From assembly GCF_002135375.1 (NCBI RefSeq), contig NZ_NEGH01000011.1, positions 99,190 to 163,189 on the forward strand: a stretch of DNA of 64,000 bases. The letters run 5' to 3'. Shown here in pieces: positions 35,480 through 45,388 of the stretch (positions within the stretch are counted from its first letter, which is position 1; every line of letters begins with the position of its first letter). The position numbers and the translations under genes are program-made. The notes under the pieces are model-generated. The model saw nothing but the letters and a program-made list of their open reading frames with translations, was not told the DNA's origin and did not search any database. Origin of the DNA: Acinetobacter sp. ANC 4558. GTDB taxonomy: Bacteria > Pseudomonadota > Gammaproteobacteria > Pseudomonadales > Moraxellaceae.

Positions 35480-36934
35480 GTGATACGAAAGAGTCTTTCT
35501 ACATCTGTTGCATTAGGTACTTTATTCCTATCTGCAGGTCATTCAGCATTTGCTGCAGATGCAGATATATTAGCTAAGTTACAAGCGCAAATTAATGCAT
35601 TACAACAACAAGTTAATCATCTTCAACAAGGCAGTCTTTCTGGAGAGGCGCTTCCAGAAGTCGTTTTTAGTGAGGAAGGGATTGTTGGCGAAGAAGATAA
35701 TAGTAAAATTATTGCAACCAAGGCAGATGTTGATGGTGTTCAAGCCGCACTTGAAAGTTATAAATATGATCAAGATCGACAAAGAGAGCGTCAAACAGTT
35801 AAATCCGCTCGAGATACAACACTTTTTGGTGCTGTTCAAACACGTATTCAGCAGACATCTATACCAACGAATTCTGGAAATTCAAATACTTGGGAAGAGC
35901 GAAAATTAAACTTCGAAGTTCCTTTGGCACAAATTGGTTTACGTGGAAATTTATATCGAGATTATAAGTCAGGTAAAAATTTAAGTTATCAGCTCTCTTT
36001 TGGTTATTCGAAACGAGCAGGTAGTACGACAAGTGACTTTAGTTTGCAGGACGCTTATTTACAATATAGTTTTGCACCAACAAATGGTGGATTAGAAGAT
36101 CCAAAATTAACATTAACCGTAGGTCAGCAACAAGTTCCATTTGGTCAAGAAGCACAAGCACCAGAAGATTTGCGTCCAACAATTACACAAGCGCGTGCAG
36201 TTTCTCAATTAGGTTTAAGCACCCGTCAAATCGGTTTGGTCTTACGCGGTGATATCAAACCTTATACTGATTATGCGGCAAATTACCGTGCACCACTACT
36301 TGAATATGCTTTTGGGATTGCGAATGGTAATGGCCCAAACCGCAATGATGATAATAATAAAAAGGATTATATTGGGCGAGTTGCTTTCACATTACCTGTT
36401 GATTATGCAAGTATTTTTAGAGAGTTGAAATTTGGTGCATCATATAAAAAAGGCACCAGTAATATTACAGCAGGGACGCCTGTACGTTTAATTACAGATA
36501 ACGGTAAGAATGATGTACTGGGTTTAGACATTTATTATAACCATGCGCCTTTTGGTGTGACCTATGAATATTATAAAGCGACTCGGGATACATGGGTTCC
36601 TGGGAAAGCGAGTACACAAGAGGTCAAGTCTGATGGGCAAACCATCACATTGTTCTACACCGTTGGTGATCAATTTTATAACAGTATAAAAACCTCAGCA
36701 AAATTTGATGATTTTTGGCCTAAATCAGTACAAGCCTACTATCGCTTTGATACTTACGACCCAGATACTGCAACAAAAAATGCGCTAAATGAAGTTGATA
36801 TTCATTCTGTTGGCTTGAACTTCTTCTTTGCTCAAACAACTAAATTTCAATTGGGTGTAAACCGTTGGTCGTTTGCAAATGTTAATCAGAAAAATTACAC
36901 CGAGTTATTGGCTCAATTCCAATACGGGTTCTAA
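35480..36934 (+). CDS. OprO/OprP-type outer-membrane porin
   Basis: 484 residues starting at GTG with AGGGGT upstream. The signal peptide ends at AFA-AD. A short coiled-coil heptad stretch (about 28-55, LAKLQAQINALQQQVNHLQQ) probably mediates trimer contact. A beta-barrel follows, with the OprP-like VGQQQVPFGQE and a terminal Phe (FQYGF). OprO/P-type porins favour anions, which suits entry of sulfonates or sulfate esters. It is 18-21 bp before the first SsuA-like gene. Confidence 0.8.
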   Translation: MIRKSLSTSVALGTLFLSAGHSAFAADADILAKLQAQINALQQQVNHLQQGSLSGEALPEVVFSEEGIVGEEDNSKIIATKADVDGVQAALESYKYDQDRQRERQTVKSARDTTLFGAVQTRIQQTSIPTNSGNSNTWEERKLNFEVPLAQIGLRGNLYRDYKSGKNLSYQLSFGYSKRAGSTTSDFSLQDAYLQYSFAPTNGGLEDPKLTLTVGQQQVPFGQEAQAPEDLRPTITQARAVSQLGLSTRQIGLVLRGDIKPYTDYAANYRAPLLEYAFGIANGNGPNRNDDNNKKDYIGRVAFTLPVDYASIFRELKFGASYKKGTSNITAGTPVRLITDNGKNDVLGLDIYYNHAPFGVTYEYYKATRDTWVPGKASTQEVKSDGQTITLFYTVGDQFYNSIKTSAKFDDFWPKSVQAYYRFDTYDPDTATKNALNEVDIHSVGLNFFFAQTTKFQLGVNRWSFANVNQKNYTELLAQFQYGF

Positions 36935-36954
36935 TTTTATTTATAAAGAGAGTG

Positions 36955-38058
36955 ATGATGAGAAATTTTACACGAAAAATAATTTTTGCAATTACGGCTG
37001 CAAGTGCATTTATTCCGTTTATTCCAAGTTTTGCTGCTGAGAATCCAACTGTTATTCGTATTGGTGTTCCGAGTGCAGGCGAAGGTGGACGACCAAAATC
37101 TGGGGGGAGCTATCATGCATCAGCACATTTACGTGGCGCAATAGAAAATGAGTTTAAGAAAGATGGTATTAAAGTCAATTGGACCTTTTTTCCAGGTGCT
37201 GGTCCAGCTTTAAACGAAGCTTTATCAAACGGTAAAATTGATTTTGCAACTCATGGTGATTTGCCTGCAATTGTCGGTCGCTCTACAGGGTTAAAAACGA
37301 AAGTGATTTTATCTGCTGGTCGGTTTTCAAATGCATACTTTACTGTTCCTGCCGACTCTTCAGCTAAAAATATTCGTGATTTAAAAGGCAAAACTATTGC
37401 AACATTTAAAGGAACGAACGGTCAATTGGCGTTAGGTCGACTTTTAGAAAAACATGGGTTGAGTGAAAAAGATTTTAAAGTTATTAGTCAAGATACCTAC
37501 TCTATACGGACGTCATTAGCAACTGGCGATATTGATGGTGCAATTACAAACCCTTGGTCATTAGAAGCACGAGGTGTTGCAAAGCGTATTTATGATGGTC
37601 GAAATGACCGTACAACGTATGGACCAAGTGTATTTTGGGTAACAGAAGCTTTTGAAAATAAATATCCTGAAATTGTACAGCGTGTCGTCAATGCCTCTTT
37701 AAAACAAGCGTATTGGAGTAGTCAAGAAAAAAATCGTGAAGAACAATACCGTTTGTGGGCACAAACAGGTCTTCCATATTTAGATTATAAGCGTGATTGG
37801 GATGGGGTGAATTTAAAAGAAAAAATCAATCCGTTATTAGACCCATATTTTTATGCTCAGACTAAAAAATCAGTTCAACAATCTAAAGATTACAAACTGA
37901 TACGTCGTGATGTTGATGTTGATAGCTGGGTAGAGCCTAAATATCTTAAACGTGGTTTAGTTGAATTAGGTTTAGAGAATTATTGGCCACAATTTGATGC
38001 CAACATTAAGCCGATTGCTGGTACTGGTACTCAAACTACACCAACAAAAACATGGTAA
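36955..38058 (+). CDS. SsuA-like ABC transporter substrate-binding protein 1
   Basis: A periplasmic protein of about 367 residues with a Sec signal ending near SFAAE. Family features are IRIGVPSAGEGG, FFPGAGPALNEALSNGKIDFATHGDLPA and LKGKTIATFKGTNGQLALGRLL, as in aliphatic-sulfonate and nitrate binding proteins. The frame starts at GTG 36952, followed by ATGATG; AAGAGAG lies upstream and ATG 36955 or 36958 is likelier. It should present a sulfur compound to a permease encoded downstream. Confidence 0.85.
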   Translation: MMRNFTRKIIFAITAASAFIPFIPSFAAENPTVIRIGVPSAGEGGRPKSGGSYHASAHLRGAIENEFKKDGIKVNWTFFPGAGPALNEALSNGKIDFATHGDLPAIVGRSTGLKTKVILSAGRFSNAYFTVPADSSAKNIRDLKGKTIATFKGTNGQLALGRLLEKHGLSEKDFKVISQDTYSIRTSLATGDIDGAITNPWSLEARGVAKRIYDGRNDRTTYGPSVFWVTEAFENKYPEIVQRVVNASLKQAYWSSQEKNREEQYRLWAQTGLPYLDYKRDWDGVNLKEKINPLLDPYFYAQTKKSVQQSKDYKLIRRDVDVDSWVEPKYLKRGLVELGLENYWPQFDANIKPIAGTGTQTTPTKTW

Positions 38059-38066
38059 GGAATATT

Positions 38067-38099
38067 GTGAAAATATGAGGTTTATTCTCATGTTTTCAC
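38067..38099 (+). other. Hairpin between binding protein 1 and MFS gene
   Basis: 13-base arms (38067-38079 and 38087-38099, one mismatch) with a 7-base loop and no T-run. It probably stabilises the 3' end of the upstream message or gives partial termination. Confidence 0.45.
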
Positions 38100-38140
38100 C
38101 TACGAATGAATGAACGTCATGTTATTTAAGGCCGTAATGT

Positions 38141-39400
38141 ATGACCAACAGTTTTTCAGCACCCCCTTTATCGAGTAATTCTCGTTTTATGTTGAGCTTC
38201 ATTTTAGTTGCCTCAACAGCAGGTCTTGGAATTGGTACAGCTAAAGTTGCAATTTCACTTTTTGCAATTGAATTAAACGCTTCTGAATTTGAAATGGGAT
38301 TGATTGCAGCATCACAAATGATCGGCATTTTATTCATGGGTTTACCTGCTGGAGCGCTGATTAAACGCTATGGTCCTTTATTTATTTTTAGTTTAGGTAG
38401 CTTGTTAGCGGGCTTGTGTTATGCCTTAACACCGTGGGTGCAACATGCATGGTTTCTCATTTTATTTAGCGCTTTAGCAAGCTTTTGCATGCCTTTACGG
38501 TTTGTCTCATTAAATACTGTATTTATGAGTCATTTATATCAAATTGGCGCAGCAAAAGCGGGTTGGTTTCGTGGCGCACATATGATTGGTTTCATGCTTA
38601 TCGGACCAATTTTAGCAGTTTGGTTTACGCATAATTTAGGTTTTATTGGTGGATTTATTGCATTAGGTGCGTTGTTTATTATTCCTGTGATAATTGCACC
38701 CACAATGTTTAATAGCTATCAGATCGATACAAAAAAGGCAACGCCAATAAGTTGGAAATCGGTGATTCAGCCTCTGTACCTATTAAAAAAAGAAAAAACT
38801 TTACGGTATGTCTCATTGCTTGAATTCGCAAGTAGTGCATCGATGATGTATTTCACTTTTTTTATTGTTGTGATTGCAATTCAAAACTATGGCTTTAGTG
38901 CGACCGCAGCAGCGAGTCTTGTTTCACTCTATGGGGCTATATATATGGTGACTTTATTTACTGTAGGGCATTTATTTGAACGATTAGGAAAAAAGCATTT
39001 TTATCAAATCAGTTCCGCGAGTATCGCAACAGGACTGTTCTTCTTGGCACTACCATGGGGGCAGTATTGGTTATGGACAGGATCGGCAATATTAGGTGTG
39101 GGTTTGGGTGGAATGGGTGTTGCAAATTTATCAACATTTGCACAAATCGGGCAGCGTGTCGGTATGGAGAATGTATCAGCATTATCTTCATTTTTTGGTC
39201 CAGTGGGTAGTTTGCTGAGTGGCGTTGTTGGTGGTTTATTTGGTTATGTATGGGGATTACAAAATTTATTTTTCATATGGATGTTTTTGTTTTTAGGTTT
39301 ACTTGTATTACTTCAAATTAAACAACCATTTAACTCTCCTGAGCAACCACAAATTACAAACTCAGAAGTTGAAATCTTAACAAATGTGGATGGTCAATAA
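38141..39400 (+). CDS. MFS transporter within the sulfur cluster
   Basis: 419 residues, 12 membrane spans, with the motif GLPAGALIKRYGPL between TM2 and TM3 as in drug- or sugar-efflux MFS proteins. It could import the sulfur compound or export the desulfurised carbon product. Position inside the ABC gene set, with its stop next to the permease start, shows it belongs to the operon. Substrate unknown. Confidence 0.8.
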   Translation: MTNSFSAPPLSSNSRFMLSFILVASTAGLGIGTAKVAISLFAIELNASEFEMGLIAASQMIGILFMGLPAGALIKRYGPLFIFSLGSLLAGLCYALTPWVQHAWFLILFSALASFCMPLRFVSLNTVFMSHLYQIGAAKAGWFRGAHMIGFMLIGPILAVWFTHNLGFIGGFIALGALFIIPVIIAPTMFNSYQIDTKKATPISWKSVIQPLYLLKKEKTLRYVSLLEFASSASMMYFTFFIVVIAIQNYGFSATAAASLVSLYGAIYMVTLFTVGHLFERLGKKHFYQISSASIATGLFFLALPWGQYWLWTGSAILGVGLGGMGVANLSTFAQIGQRVGMENVSALSSFFGPVGSLLSGVVGGLFGYVWGLQNLFFIWMFLFLGLLVLLQIKQPFNSPEQPQITNSEVEILTNVDGQ

Positions 39401-39401
39401 A

Positions 39402-40259
39402 ATGAGTATATTAAATAGGCACTCTTCAAATGCTGTTTCGAATAAATTGCAGATTATGATTATTTTTAAAAAATTATCACAATGGATAATCGAATTAAGT
39501 CAGCATATTTTTAAGTCGATTTTAGGAATCTTTGTACCAGTTCTCGTTTTAATTTTCTGGCAGTACGTTTATCAAAAACAATGGTTACCAGAACAAATTT
39601 TACCTAGCCCAGCATTGGTGTGGGAAACATTTTGGGAGTTTATTGATACGGGTGAATTATCCGAAAACCTTCAGATTAGCTTAACGCGAATTGGATGGAG
39701 CGTTTTACTCGGTAGCGGAGTTGGACTAGTTTTAGGTTTTTTTGTTGGGTTATCACGTAAAGCTTATGAATATTTATATCCAACATTCAATTTAATTGCT
39801 CAATTTCCTGTGATTGGATGGATTCCTTTACTTCTCATTTTTCTGGGCATCGGAGAAAGCTTAAAGATTGTCGCTATATCACTTGCTGTTGTTGTTCCTG
39901 TAATGGTCGCAACTTATAAAAGTGTTCTCAATACTCCCGCTTATTTATTGGAAGTCGCCCAAGTTTACAAATTCAGTAAATGGCAAATATTAAGAAGAGT
40001 AATTTTTCCCTCAGCACTACCCAATATTGTGAGCGGACTTCGTCAGGGCATTATGCAAGCTTGGCTCGCATTAGTCTTTGTTGAACTCTTGGCAAGCAGT
40101 GAGGGCATTGGCTATTTGATTGTTTGGGGACGTCAACTTCTTCAACCCGATATTATTTATATGTCCATTTTTGTGATTGGTCTGGTTGGCTATGCTTTAG
40201 ATAATATTTTGAAATTCATAGAGAAACGATTTAATCGTTGGCAAAATCACGCATTCTAA
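39402..40259 (+). CDS. SsuC-like ABC permease 1
   Basis: About 285 residues, 6 membrane spans, of the BPD_transp_1 family. The EAA-type loop is LEVAQVYKFSKWQILRRVIFPSALPNIV. The frame is open from 39384, overlapping the MFS gene; ATG 39402 directly after that stop is the better start. N-terminal extension of about 40 residues before the first span. Pairs with permease 2, the ATPase at 42158 and binding proteins nearby. Confidence 0.85.
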   Translation: MSILNRHSSNAVSNKLQIMIIFKKLSQWIIELSQHIFKSILGIFVPVLVLIFWQYVYQKQWLPEQILPSPALVWETFWEFIDTGELSENLQISLTRIGWSVLLGSGVGLVLGFFVGLSRKAYEYLYPTFNLIAQFPVIGWIPLLLIFLGIGESLKIVAISLAVVVPVMVATYKSVLNTPAYLLEVAQVYKFSKWQILRRVIFPSALPNIVSGLRQGIMQAWLALVFVELLASSEGIGYLIVWGRQLLQPDIIYMSIFVIGLVGYALDNILKFIEKRFNRWQNHAF

Positions 40260-40273
40260 AGGGAAGAGAAGTT

Positions 40274-41044
40274 ATGACAATTATAGCGCGAGTTAAACAA
40301 GCAAACTGGCGAGGTCTTTTAATACCAGGGTTATTTGTGGCAGCTTGGAGTATTGCTTCTTGGTTGAATTGGGTAAATCCTAAATTAATACCAGCACCTT
40401 TAGAAGTATTAGATACAGCATGGCGCAATATTATTGAAATAGAATTTTGGAAAAGCATTGCGGCAAGTTTAGGACGAGATTTAAGTGGATTTACCATTGG
40501 TGCATTATTTGGAGTCGCTTTCGGTATCGTTGTCGGGATCTCAAAAATAGCGAATTATTTATTTTCTCCTAGTTTTAATTTTTTAAGACAAGTTTCGTTA
40601 TTTGCATGGTTACCTTTGATTTCGACCTTTTTAGAATATGGAAATAGCGCAAAAATTTTATTTATCAGTTTATCTGTTTTCTATCCTGTTGCATTACATA
40701 CCATTGATGGTGTACGAGGTATTTCCAATAAGCAGTTTGAGGTTGCCCAAGTTTATCAATTCAACCATTGGCAATTGCTGACTAAATTAATTTTGCCAGG
40801 AGCAGCGCCCCAAATTTTTGTAGGACTACAGCTTGGGCTTATTTTTGCGTGGTTGGCGACAATTGGTTCTGAATTCTTGCTTGCAAATTATGGAATAGGC
40901 TTGGGCAATATTGTTATTCGAGGTCGGGCAACATTAGATGTGAGTTTGATTGTATTTGGTTTAGTTGTCATTGGCATTATTGGTATTGGTCTGAATCATT
41001 TAGCACTTCGTTTAGAAAGATGGCTATTAGCTTGGCGTCAATGA
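40274..41044 (+). CDS. SsuC-like ABC permease 2
   Basis: 256 residues with the EAA loop FEVAQVYQFNHWQLLTKLILPGAAPQIF and a clear internal similarity to permease 1. AAGGGAAGAG precedes ATG 40274; the longer frame from TTG 40238 is unlikely. It probably forms a heterodimeric channel with permease 1, because only one ATPase gene accompanies the pair. Confidence 0.85.
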   Translation: MTIIARVKQANWRGLLIPGLFVAAWSIASWLNWVNPKLIPAPLEVLDTAWRNIIEIEFWKSIAASLGRDLSGFTIGALFGVAFGIVVGISKIANYLFSPSFNFLRQVSLFAWLPLISTFLEYGNSAKILFISLSVFYPVALHTIDGVRGISNKQFEVAQVYQFNHWQLLTKLILPGAAPQIFVGLQLGLIFAWLATIGSEFLLANYGIGLGNIVIRGRATLDVSLIVFGLVVIGIIGIGLNHLALRLERWLLAWRQ

Positions 41045-41055
41045 GGAAAAGCATA

Positions 41056-42165
41056 ATGAGATTAAACGCATATTTCGATCGTCCAGTTAAACCTTCTGTA
41101 TTGCTATATTTGTTGGGGCTGATTGTCGCTGTAATATCTTTATCAGGTTGTAATCGTTCTACCTCAACACATGAAGTCGATTCAGCAACACAAAATAAAT
41201 TTATTTTACGTTATCAAGATTATCCAGGAAGAGTGAGTTTACCTGAGCTTGCTGAAGATCTAGGTTTTTTTCGAAATATTAAGCTCGATTATAAAGGTAG
41301 CATTCAAGGTGGTCCTGAAAATATGCAAGCTATGATGAGTGGTGATGTGGATTATTCGAGTGCCTTTAATGGGGCGATTGTTAAATTGGCAGCAACAACT
41401 CGAAAGAGCCCAAATAGTATTGTTGCAGTGGTAGGTGCCAATGGAAGCGATAAGGAAACTTATTTATCTTATGAGGTATTAGAAGATAGTCCAATAAGAA
41501 CAGCACACGATTTGAAGGGTAAAAAGATTGCAGGAAATACATTAGGTGCACAAGTTGAATTTATTTTAAAAGAATGGTTAAGCCAGAATGGGCTCAGTGA
41601 AAAAGACGTTAAACAAGTTGAACTGATTGCCTTACCGCCAGTTGCTACAGAACAAGCCTTAAGACAAGGACAAATACAAGCTGCTGCAATGTATGACCTT
41701 ATGCGAATTAAAGCAGATGAAAGGGGCGGATTACGTCAATTATTTTCAGATATAGATTTATATGGTGAATATACCTCTGCAAATTATGTTTTTACTCGTC
41801 GTTTTACTCAGCAACACCCAAAAATTGTTCAAGATTTTGTAAATGGCGTGGCTTTAGCACAGCAGTGGAGTCAAGCGCAACCCAAAGAGATTGTACGTGA
41901 ACGCATGATCGCAATTATTGCGAAACGAAAGCGTAATGAAAATGACAATTATGTCAAACATTGGCGAAGTTACGGCATCGCTGAAAAAGGTGCATTCATT
42001 CAGCCAAGTCAATATCAACCTTGGATTGACTTTATGGTGAAGCGTAATGAATTAAAAGCAGGTGAGATTAAACCTGAAGATATTTTTTCTAATGAATTTA
42101 ATTCTTTTGCACAAAATACTTTATCTACAACAGTTGTAGCAAAAGAGGGAGTAAAAAATGAGTAG
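41056..42165 (+). CDS. ABC substrate-binding lipoprotein 2 (NMT1/SsuA-like)
   Basis: 369 residues from ATG 41056, which has GAGGAAAA upstream. A lipobox (LSGC) lies at about 29-32. Binding-fold segments are LPELAEDLGFFRNIKLDYKG, GGPENMQAMMSGDVDYSSAFNG and LKGKKIAGNTLGAQVEFILKEW. It closely resembles binding protein 3 (43869). Two in-frame upstream ATGs (41020, 41041) would spoil the signal peptide. Overlaps the ATPase start by 8 bases. Confidence 0.85.
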   Translation: MRLNAYFDRPVKPSVLLYLLGLIVAVISLSGCNRSTSTHEVDSATQNKFILRYQDYPGRVSLPELAEDLGFFRNIKLDYKGSIQGGPENMQAMMSGDVDYSSAFNGAIVKLAATTRKSPNSIVAVVGANGSDKETYLSYEVLEDSPIRTAHDLKGKKIAGNTLGAQVEFILKEWLSQNGLSEKDVKQVELIALPPVATEQALRQGQIQAAAMYDLMRIKADERGGLRQLFSDIDLYGEYTSANYVFTRRFTQQHPKIVQDFVNGVALAQQWSQAQPKEIVRERMIAIIAKRKRNENDNYVKHWRSYGIAEKGAFIQPSQYQPWIDFMVKRNELKAGEIKPEDIFSNEFNSFAQNTLSTTVVAKEGVKNE

Positions 42166-42985
42166 CCATTTAAGTATTAAAAATGTGTATAAAATTTTTC
42201 CTGCCAAGAAAGTGAAAGGGCAAACAACTGAAGATTTTATTGCTGTCAATGATGTGTCTTTAGAAGTAAAAGCAGGTGAGTTTTTAGTGATTGTTGGTCC
42301 GAGTGGCTGTGGAAAATCGACTTTGCTTGATTTGTTGGCAGGTTTGACAACACCATCCAGTGGTGAAATAAAAATTGATGGGAAGCAAATTATCGGTCCA
42401 GGTTTAGATCGTGGCATTGTTTTTCAGCAATATGCATTATTCCCATGGCTTACAGCGAAAGAAAACATAGAGTTTGGTCTAGAAGCGAAAGGGGTTGAAA
42501 AAATAGAAAGACAAAAACAAGCACACTATTTTTTACAACTGGTTGGTTTGGCAGATTTTGAACATCATTACCCAAGTGAACTGTCTGGTGGTATGAAACA
42601 GCGCGTCGCAATTGCACGTTCATTGGCATATAACCCAGATGTTTTATTAATGGATGAACCATTTGCGGCATTAGACGCACAGACTAGAGAAACATTACAA
42701 GCAGAATTATTACGAATTTGGCAACAGACAGGAAAAACAGTCATTTTTATTACACATAGTATTGATGAGGCAATTTATTTAGGTCAACGCATTGCAATTA
42801 TGACTTCTAGACCAGGTCGGATTAAAACCATTATTGATGTTCCTGAATCATTGAAAGTGAATCAAGAAGATGTTCGGTCTAATCAAGAGTTTGGTCAGTT
42901 AAGGCATCAAATCTGGAGCTTATTAAGAGAAGAAGTTGTGAAAGCACAGGAACTTGAAAAAAACAGCCAGTTAGCAGTTTCGTGA
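42158..42985 (+). CDS. SsuB-like ABC ATPase 1
   Basis: 275 residues. Walker A GPSGCGKST, Q-loop QQYALFPWLT, signature LSGGMKQR, Walker B VLLMDEPFAALD and H-loop THSIDEA are all intact. The start overlaps the lipoprotein gene, with GGAG 6 bases before the ATG. It energises permeases 1 and 2, or permease 3. Confidence 0.9.
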   Translation: MSSHLSIKNVYKIFPAKKVKGQTTEDFIAVNDVSLEVKAGEFLVIVGPSGCGKSTLLDLLAGLTTPSSGEIKIDGKQIIGPGLDRGIVFQQYALFPWLTAKENIEFGLEAKGVEKIERQKQAHYFLQLVGLADFEHHYPSELSGGMKQRVAIARSLAYNPDVLLMDEPFAALDAQTRETLQAELLRIWQQTGKTVIFITHSIDEAIYLGQRIAIMTSRPGRIKTIIDVPESLKVNQEDVRSNQEFGQLRHQIWSLLREEVVKAQELEKNSQLAVS

Positions 42986-43014
42986 TGCCTAAAATAAATT
43001 GAGGAGAAATAAGA

Positions 43015-43863
43015 ATGAGCTATGAACCAGTTACGTTGTCAGATAAACCGAAAGAAAAATCATTTATTCGGTATTTTAATCTCGAAAAGATCAGTCGATT
43101 TGAAACCTTATGGACATATTATGTATTTAAAAGAAGTATTGTCATTATTATCTTCTTTTTACTGTGGGAAGCATTGCCACGTTTAGGTGCGGTGGACGAA
43201 GCATTTTTACCTCCGCTTTCGAAGGTGCTCGAAACAGGTTGGGAATTGATTAAAAATGGTCAATTATTTGTGCATTTACAAGCCAGTTTATCTCGTTCAT
43301 TTGGTGGATTTATTATTGCTTTGGTAACAGCAATTCCACTCGGCTTTGCAATTGGGTGGTATCGAGGTTTTTCAGATTATGTGAATCCGTTGTTAGAGTT
43401 ATTAAGAAATACCAGTGCATTAGCAATATTACCTGTATTCATGCTGTTCTTAGGAATAGGCGAAGTTTCTAAAATTGCATTAATTATTTTTGCCTGTGTG
43501 TGGCCAATTCTTTTAAATACGATTGCGGCTGTTCAAAATGTCGATCCTCTATTAATAAAATCTGCACGCACTTTAGGTTTAAGTGATGCCAAACTATTTA
43601 GAAAAGTCATTTTACCTGCTGCTGTCCCAACGATATTTGTAGGGATTCGTTTGGCTGGTACATCATGTATTTTGGTTTTGATTGCTGCCGAAATGATTGG
43701 TGCAAAGGCTGGTCTGGGTTATTTAATTATTTATTCACAGTATAACTTTCAGATCCCTGAAATGTTCTTGGGCATTATTAGTATTACTATTTTTGGTTTT
43801 TCTTTTAATTATCTCCTATTGGCAGTAGAAAAATATTTTACAGCTTGGAAAAGAACAGGGTGA
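43015..43863 (+). CDS. SsuC-like ABC permease 3
   Basis: 282 residues, with an N-terminal cytoplasmic stretch and six spans. EAA loop is LIKSARTLGLSDAKLFRKVILPAAVPTIF. GAGGAGAAA precedes the ATG. It starts 29 bp after ATPase 1 and overlaps binding protein 3. It probably works as a homodimer with the ATPase at 45389. Confidence 0.87.
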   Translation: MSYEPVTLSDKPKEKSFIRYFNLEKISRFETLWTYYVFKRSIVIIIFFLLWEALPRLGAVDEAFLPPLSKVLETGWELIKNGQLFVHLQASLSRSFGGFIIALVTAIPLGFAIGWYRGFSDYVNPLLELLRNTSALAILPVFMLFLGIGEVSKIALIIFACVWPILLNTIAAVQNVDPLLIKSARTLGLSDAKLFRKVILPAAVPTIFVGIRLAGTSCILVLIAAEMIGAKAGLGYLIIYSQYNFQIPEMFLGIISITIFGFSFNYLLLAVEKYFTAWKRTG

Positions 43864-44915
43864 TCAGCGTGTTGTTAATTCAAGTGCAAAAAATAAGAAA
43901 TCCTCTTTTATTCGTTCTTTTTACAACACTATTTTTTTTATTAAGTGCATGTAGTAAAAATGATGGAGCTATTGCTACAGGCGAGTTAAATATTGAAGGC
44001 AAGCCATTAGAGCGATTGACGGTTAATTATTTAGCTTCTCCTGGTGCAGTCGGGCCTATTGAGCTAGCAGAAGATCTTGGTTATCTCGAGCCAGTTAAAC
44101 TGAATTATACAGGGATTGCAACGGGTGGACCTCAAGGTTTACAAGCTGCAATGTCTGGAGATGTTGATATTAGTAGTCCTTCATTTACTGGATCAATTGT
44201 CAACGTTATTGCCAGTAATGCTCCGATAGTTGCGGTTGCTGCAAGCTATGGTTCACCACCTGATGATAATCGTGGCTATTACGTTTTAGAAAAAAGCCCA
44301 ATTAAGCAACCACATGACTTAATTGGTAAAAAAGTAGCAGTGAATATTTTAGGGGCTCAAGCAGAGTTCATGCTAAAAGAATGGTTAAAACGTGGTGGTT
44401 TAACAGCAGATGAAATAAAACAAGTCACACTTGTTGTGGTACCCCCAGGCAGTGGAGAACAAGCATTACGTCAAGGTCATGTAGATGTCAGTATTCTCAA
44501 TGGTCCAGCAATTGATCGGGGTGGTGTTCGTTTACTTTATCGAGACTGGGCAATGTTTGGTGATAAAACGCTTGGCATATATGCGATGTCGAAACGATAT
44601 TTAGATAAAAATCCGAATACAGCAACTCAAGTTGTCACAGGAATTGCACGTGCATTTGAATGGGTAAATCAACACAGTCGAGAAGAGGTTATTGCTCGAT
44701 TTGAGCAGATTGTAAAAAAACGGCAACGAGCTGAAAATCCTGATGCATTAAAATATTGGTATGGTTGGGGAGTGTCTGATGGTGGGCGTTTAAAAGATGA
44801 AGACTTTCAAATATGGATTGATTGGCTCGTTAAAGATGGTCAGCTGAAAGAGAATAAAGTTAATGCACAATCATTATATACAAATAAATATAATGTTTAT
44901 GAGAAATTTAAATAA
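43860..44915 (+). CDS. ABC substrate-binding lipoprotein 3 (NMT1/SsuA-like)
   Basis: About 350 residues. The lipobox LSAC is preceded by a strongly hydrophobic stretch. Segments PIELAEDLGYLEPVKLNYTG, GGPQGLQAAMSGDVDISSPSF and LIGKKVAVNILGAQAEFMLKEW align with lipoprotein 2, showing recent paralogy. The frame opens at ATG 43845, but GTG 43860 overlapping the permease stop, or GTG 43869, gives a proper signal peptide. No clear ribosome site, so translation is probably coupled to the permease. Confidence 0.83.
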   Translation: MISVLLIQVQKIRNPLLFVLFTTLFFLLSACSKNDGAIATGELNIEGKPLERLTVNYLASPGAVGPIELAEDLGYLEPVKLNYTGIATGGPQGLQAAMSGDVDISSPSFTGSIVNVIASNAPIVAVAASYGSPPDDNRGYYVLEKSPIKQPHDLIGKKVAVNILGAQAEFMLKEWLKRGGLTADEIKQVTLVVVPPGSGEQALRQGHVDVSILNGPAIDRGGVRLLYRDWAMFGDKTLGIYAMSKRYLDKNPNTATQVVTGIARAFEWVNQHSREEVIARFEQIVKKRQRAENPDALKYWYGWGVSDGGRLKDEDFQIWIDWLVKDGQLKENKVNAQSLYTNKYNVYEKFK

Positions 44916-45111
44916 AATAGTATGAGCTGATTATATGGTTTATATAAGTTAATTATAATTATTTATTTAAATTATATTTAAGATGAGTATTTAATTTATA
45001 TTTTTCAGATTTATATATTATTTTTTGAAATTTAAATCATATATTTATTATTTATTTTTGTTTTTATGTGGTTATTATGTTTTAAATATTATTTGAATGG
45101 GTTTTTTGAAA

Positions 45112-45327
45112 ATGAGTATTCCAGTTATTAATGTTCGTAATCAATTTAAAGGCATTATACAAGAAATTGTAGATGGGCCAGTGGTAACGGAAGTCGATGT
45201 AAAAACACCAGCAGGTTTGTTTACATCAGTCATCACGACACGCTCAGTAAAAGATTTAAATTTACAAGTAGGTTCAGAAGTATTGGTGTTAATTAAATCT
45301 ACAGAAGTTGCTTTAGCAAAACTATAA
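45112..45327 (+). CDS. SsuF-like small TOBE/molbindin protein
   Basis: 71 residues from ATG 45112 (an in-frame ATG at 45097 is less likely). It is a single TOBE/Mop domain with NQFKGIIQEIVDGPVVTEVDV and a closing VLIKSTEVALAKL. Such proteins bind oxyanions as oligomers. In Pseudomonas the ssu sulfonate operon ends with ssuF, a protein of this type and size, which fits the surroundings. Role in sulfonate use is not understood. Confidence 0.8.
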   Translation: MSIPVINVRNQFKGIIQEIVDGPVVTEVDVKTPAGLFTSVITTRSVKDLNLQVGSEVLVLIKSTEVALAKL

Positions 45328-45388
45328 ATGCTCATTTTAGCGTGTATCTATTAGGTTTATGACATCAAATTGAATTTTGGAGAAGTAC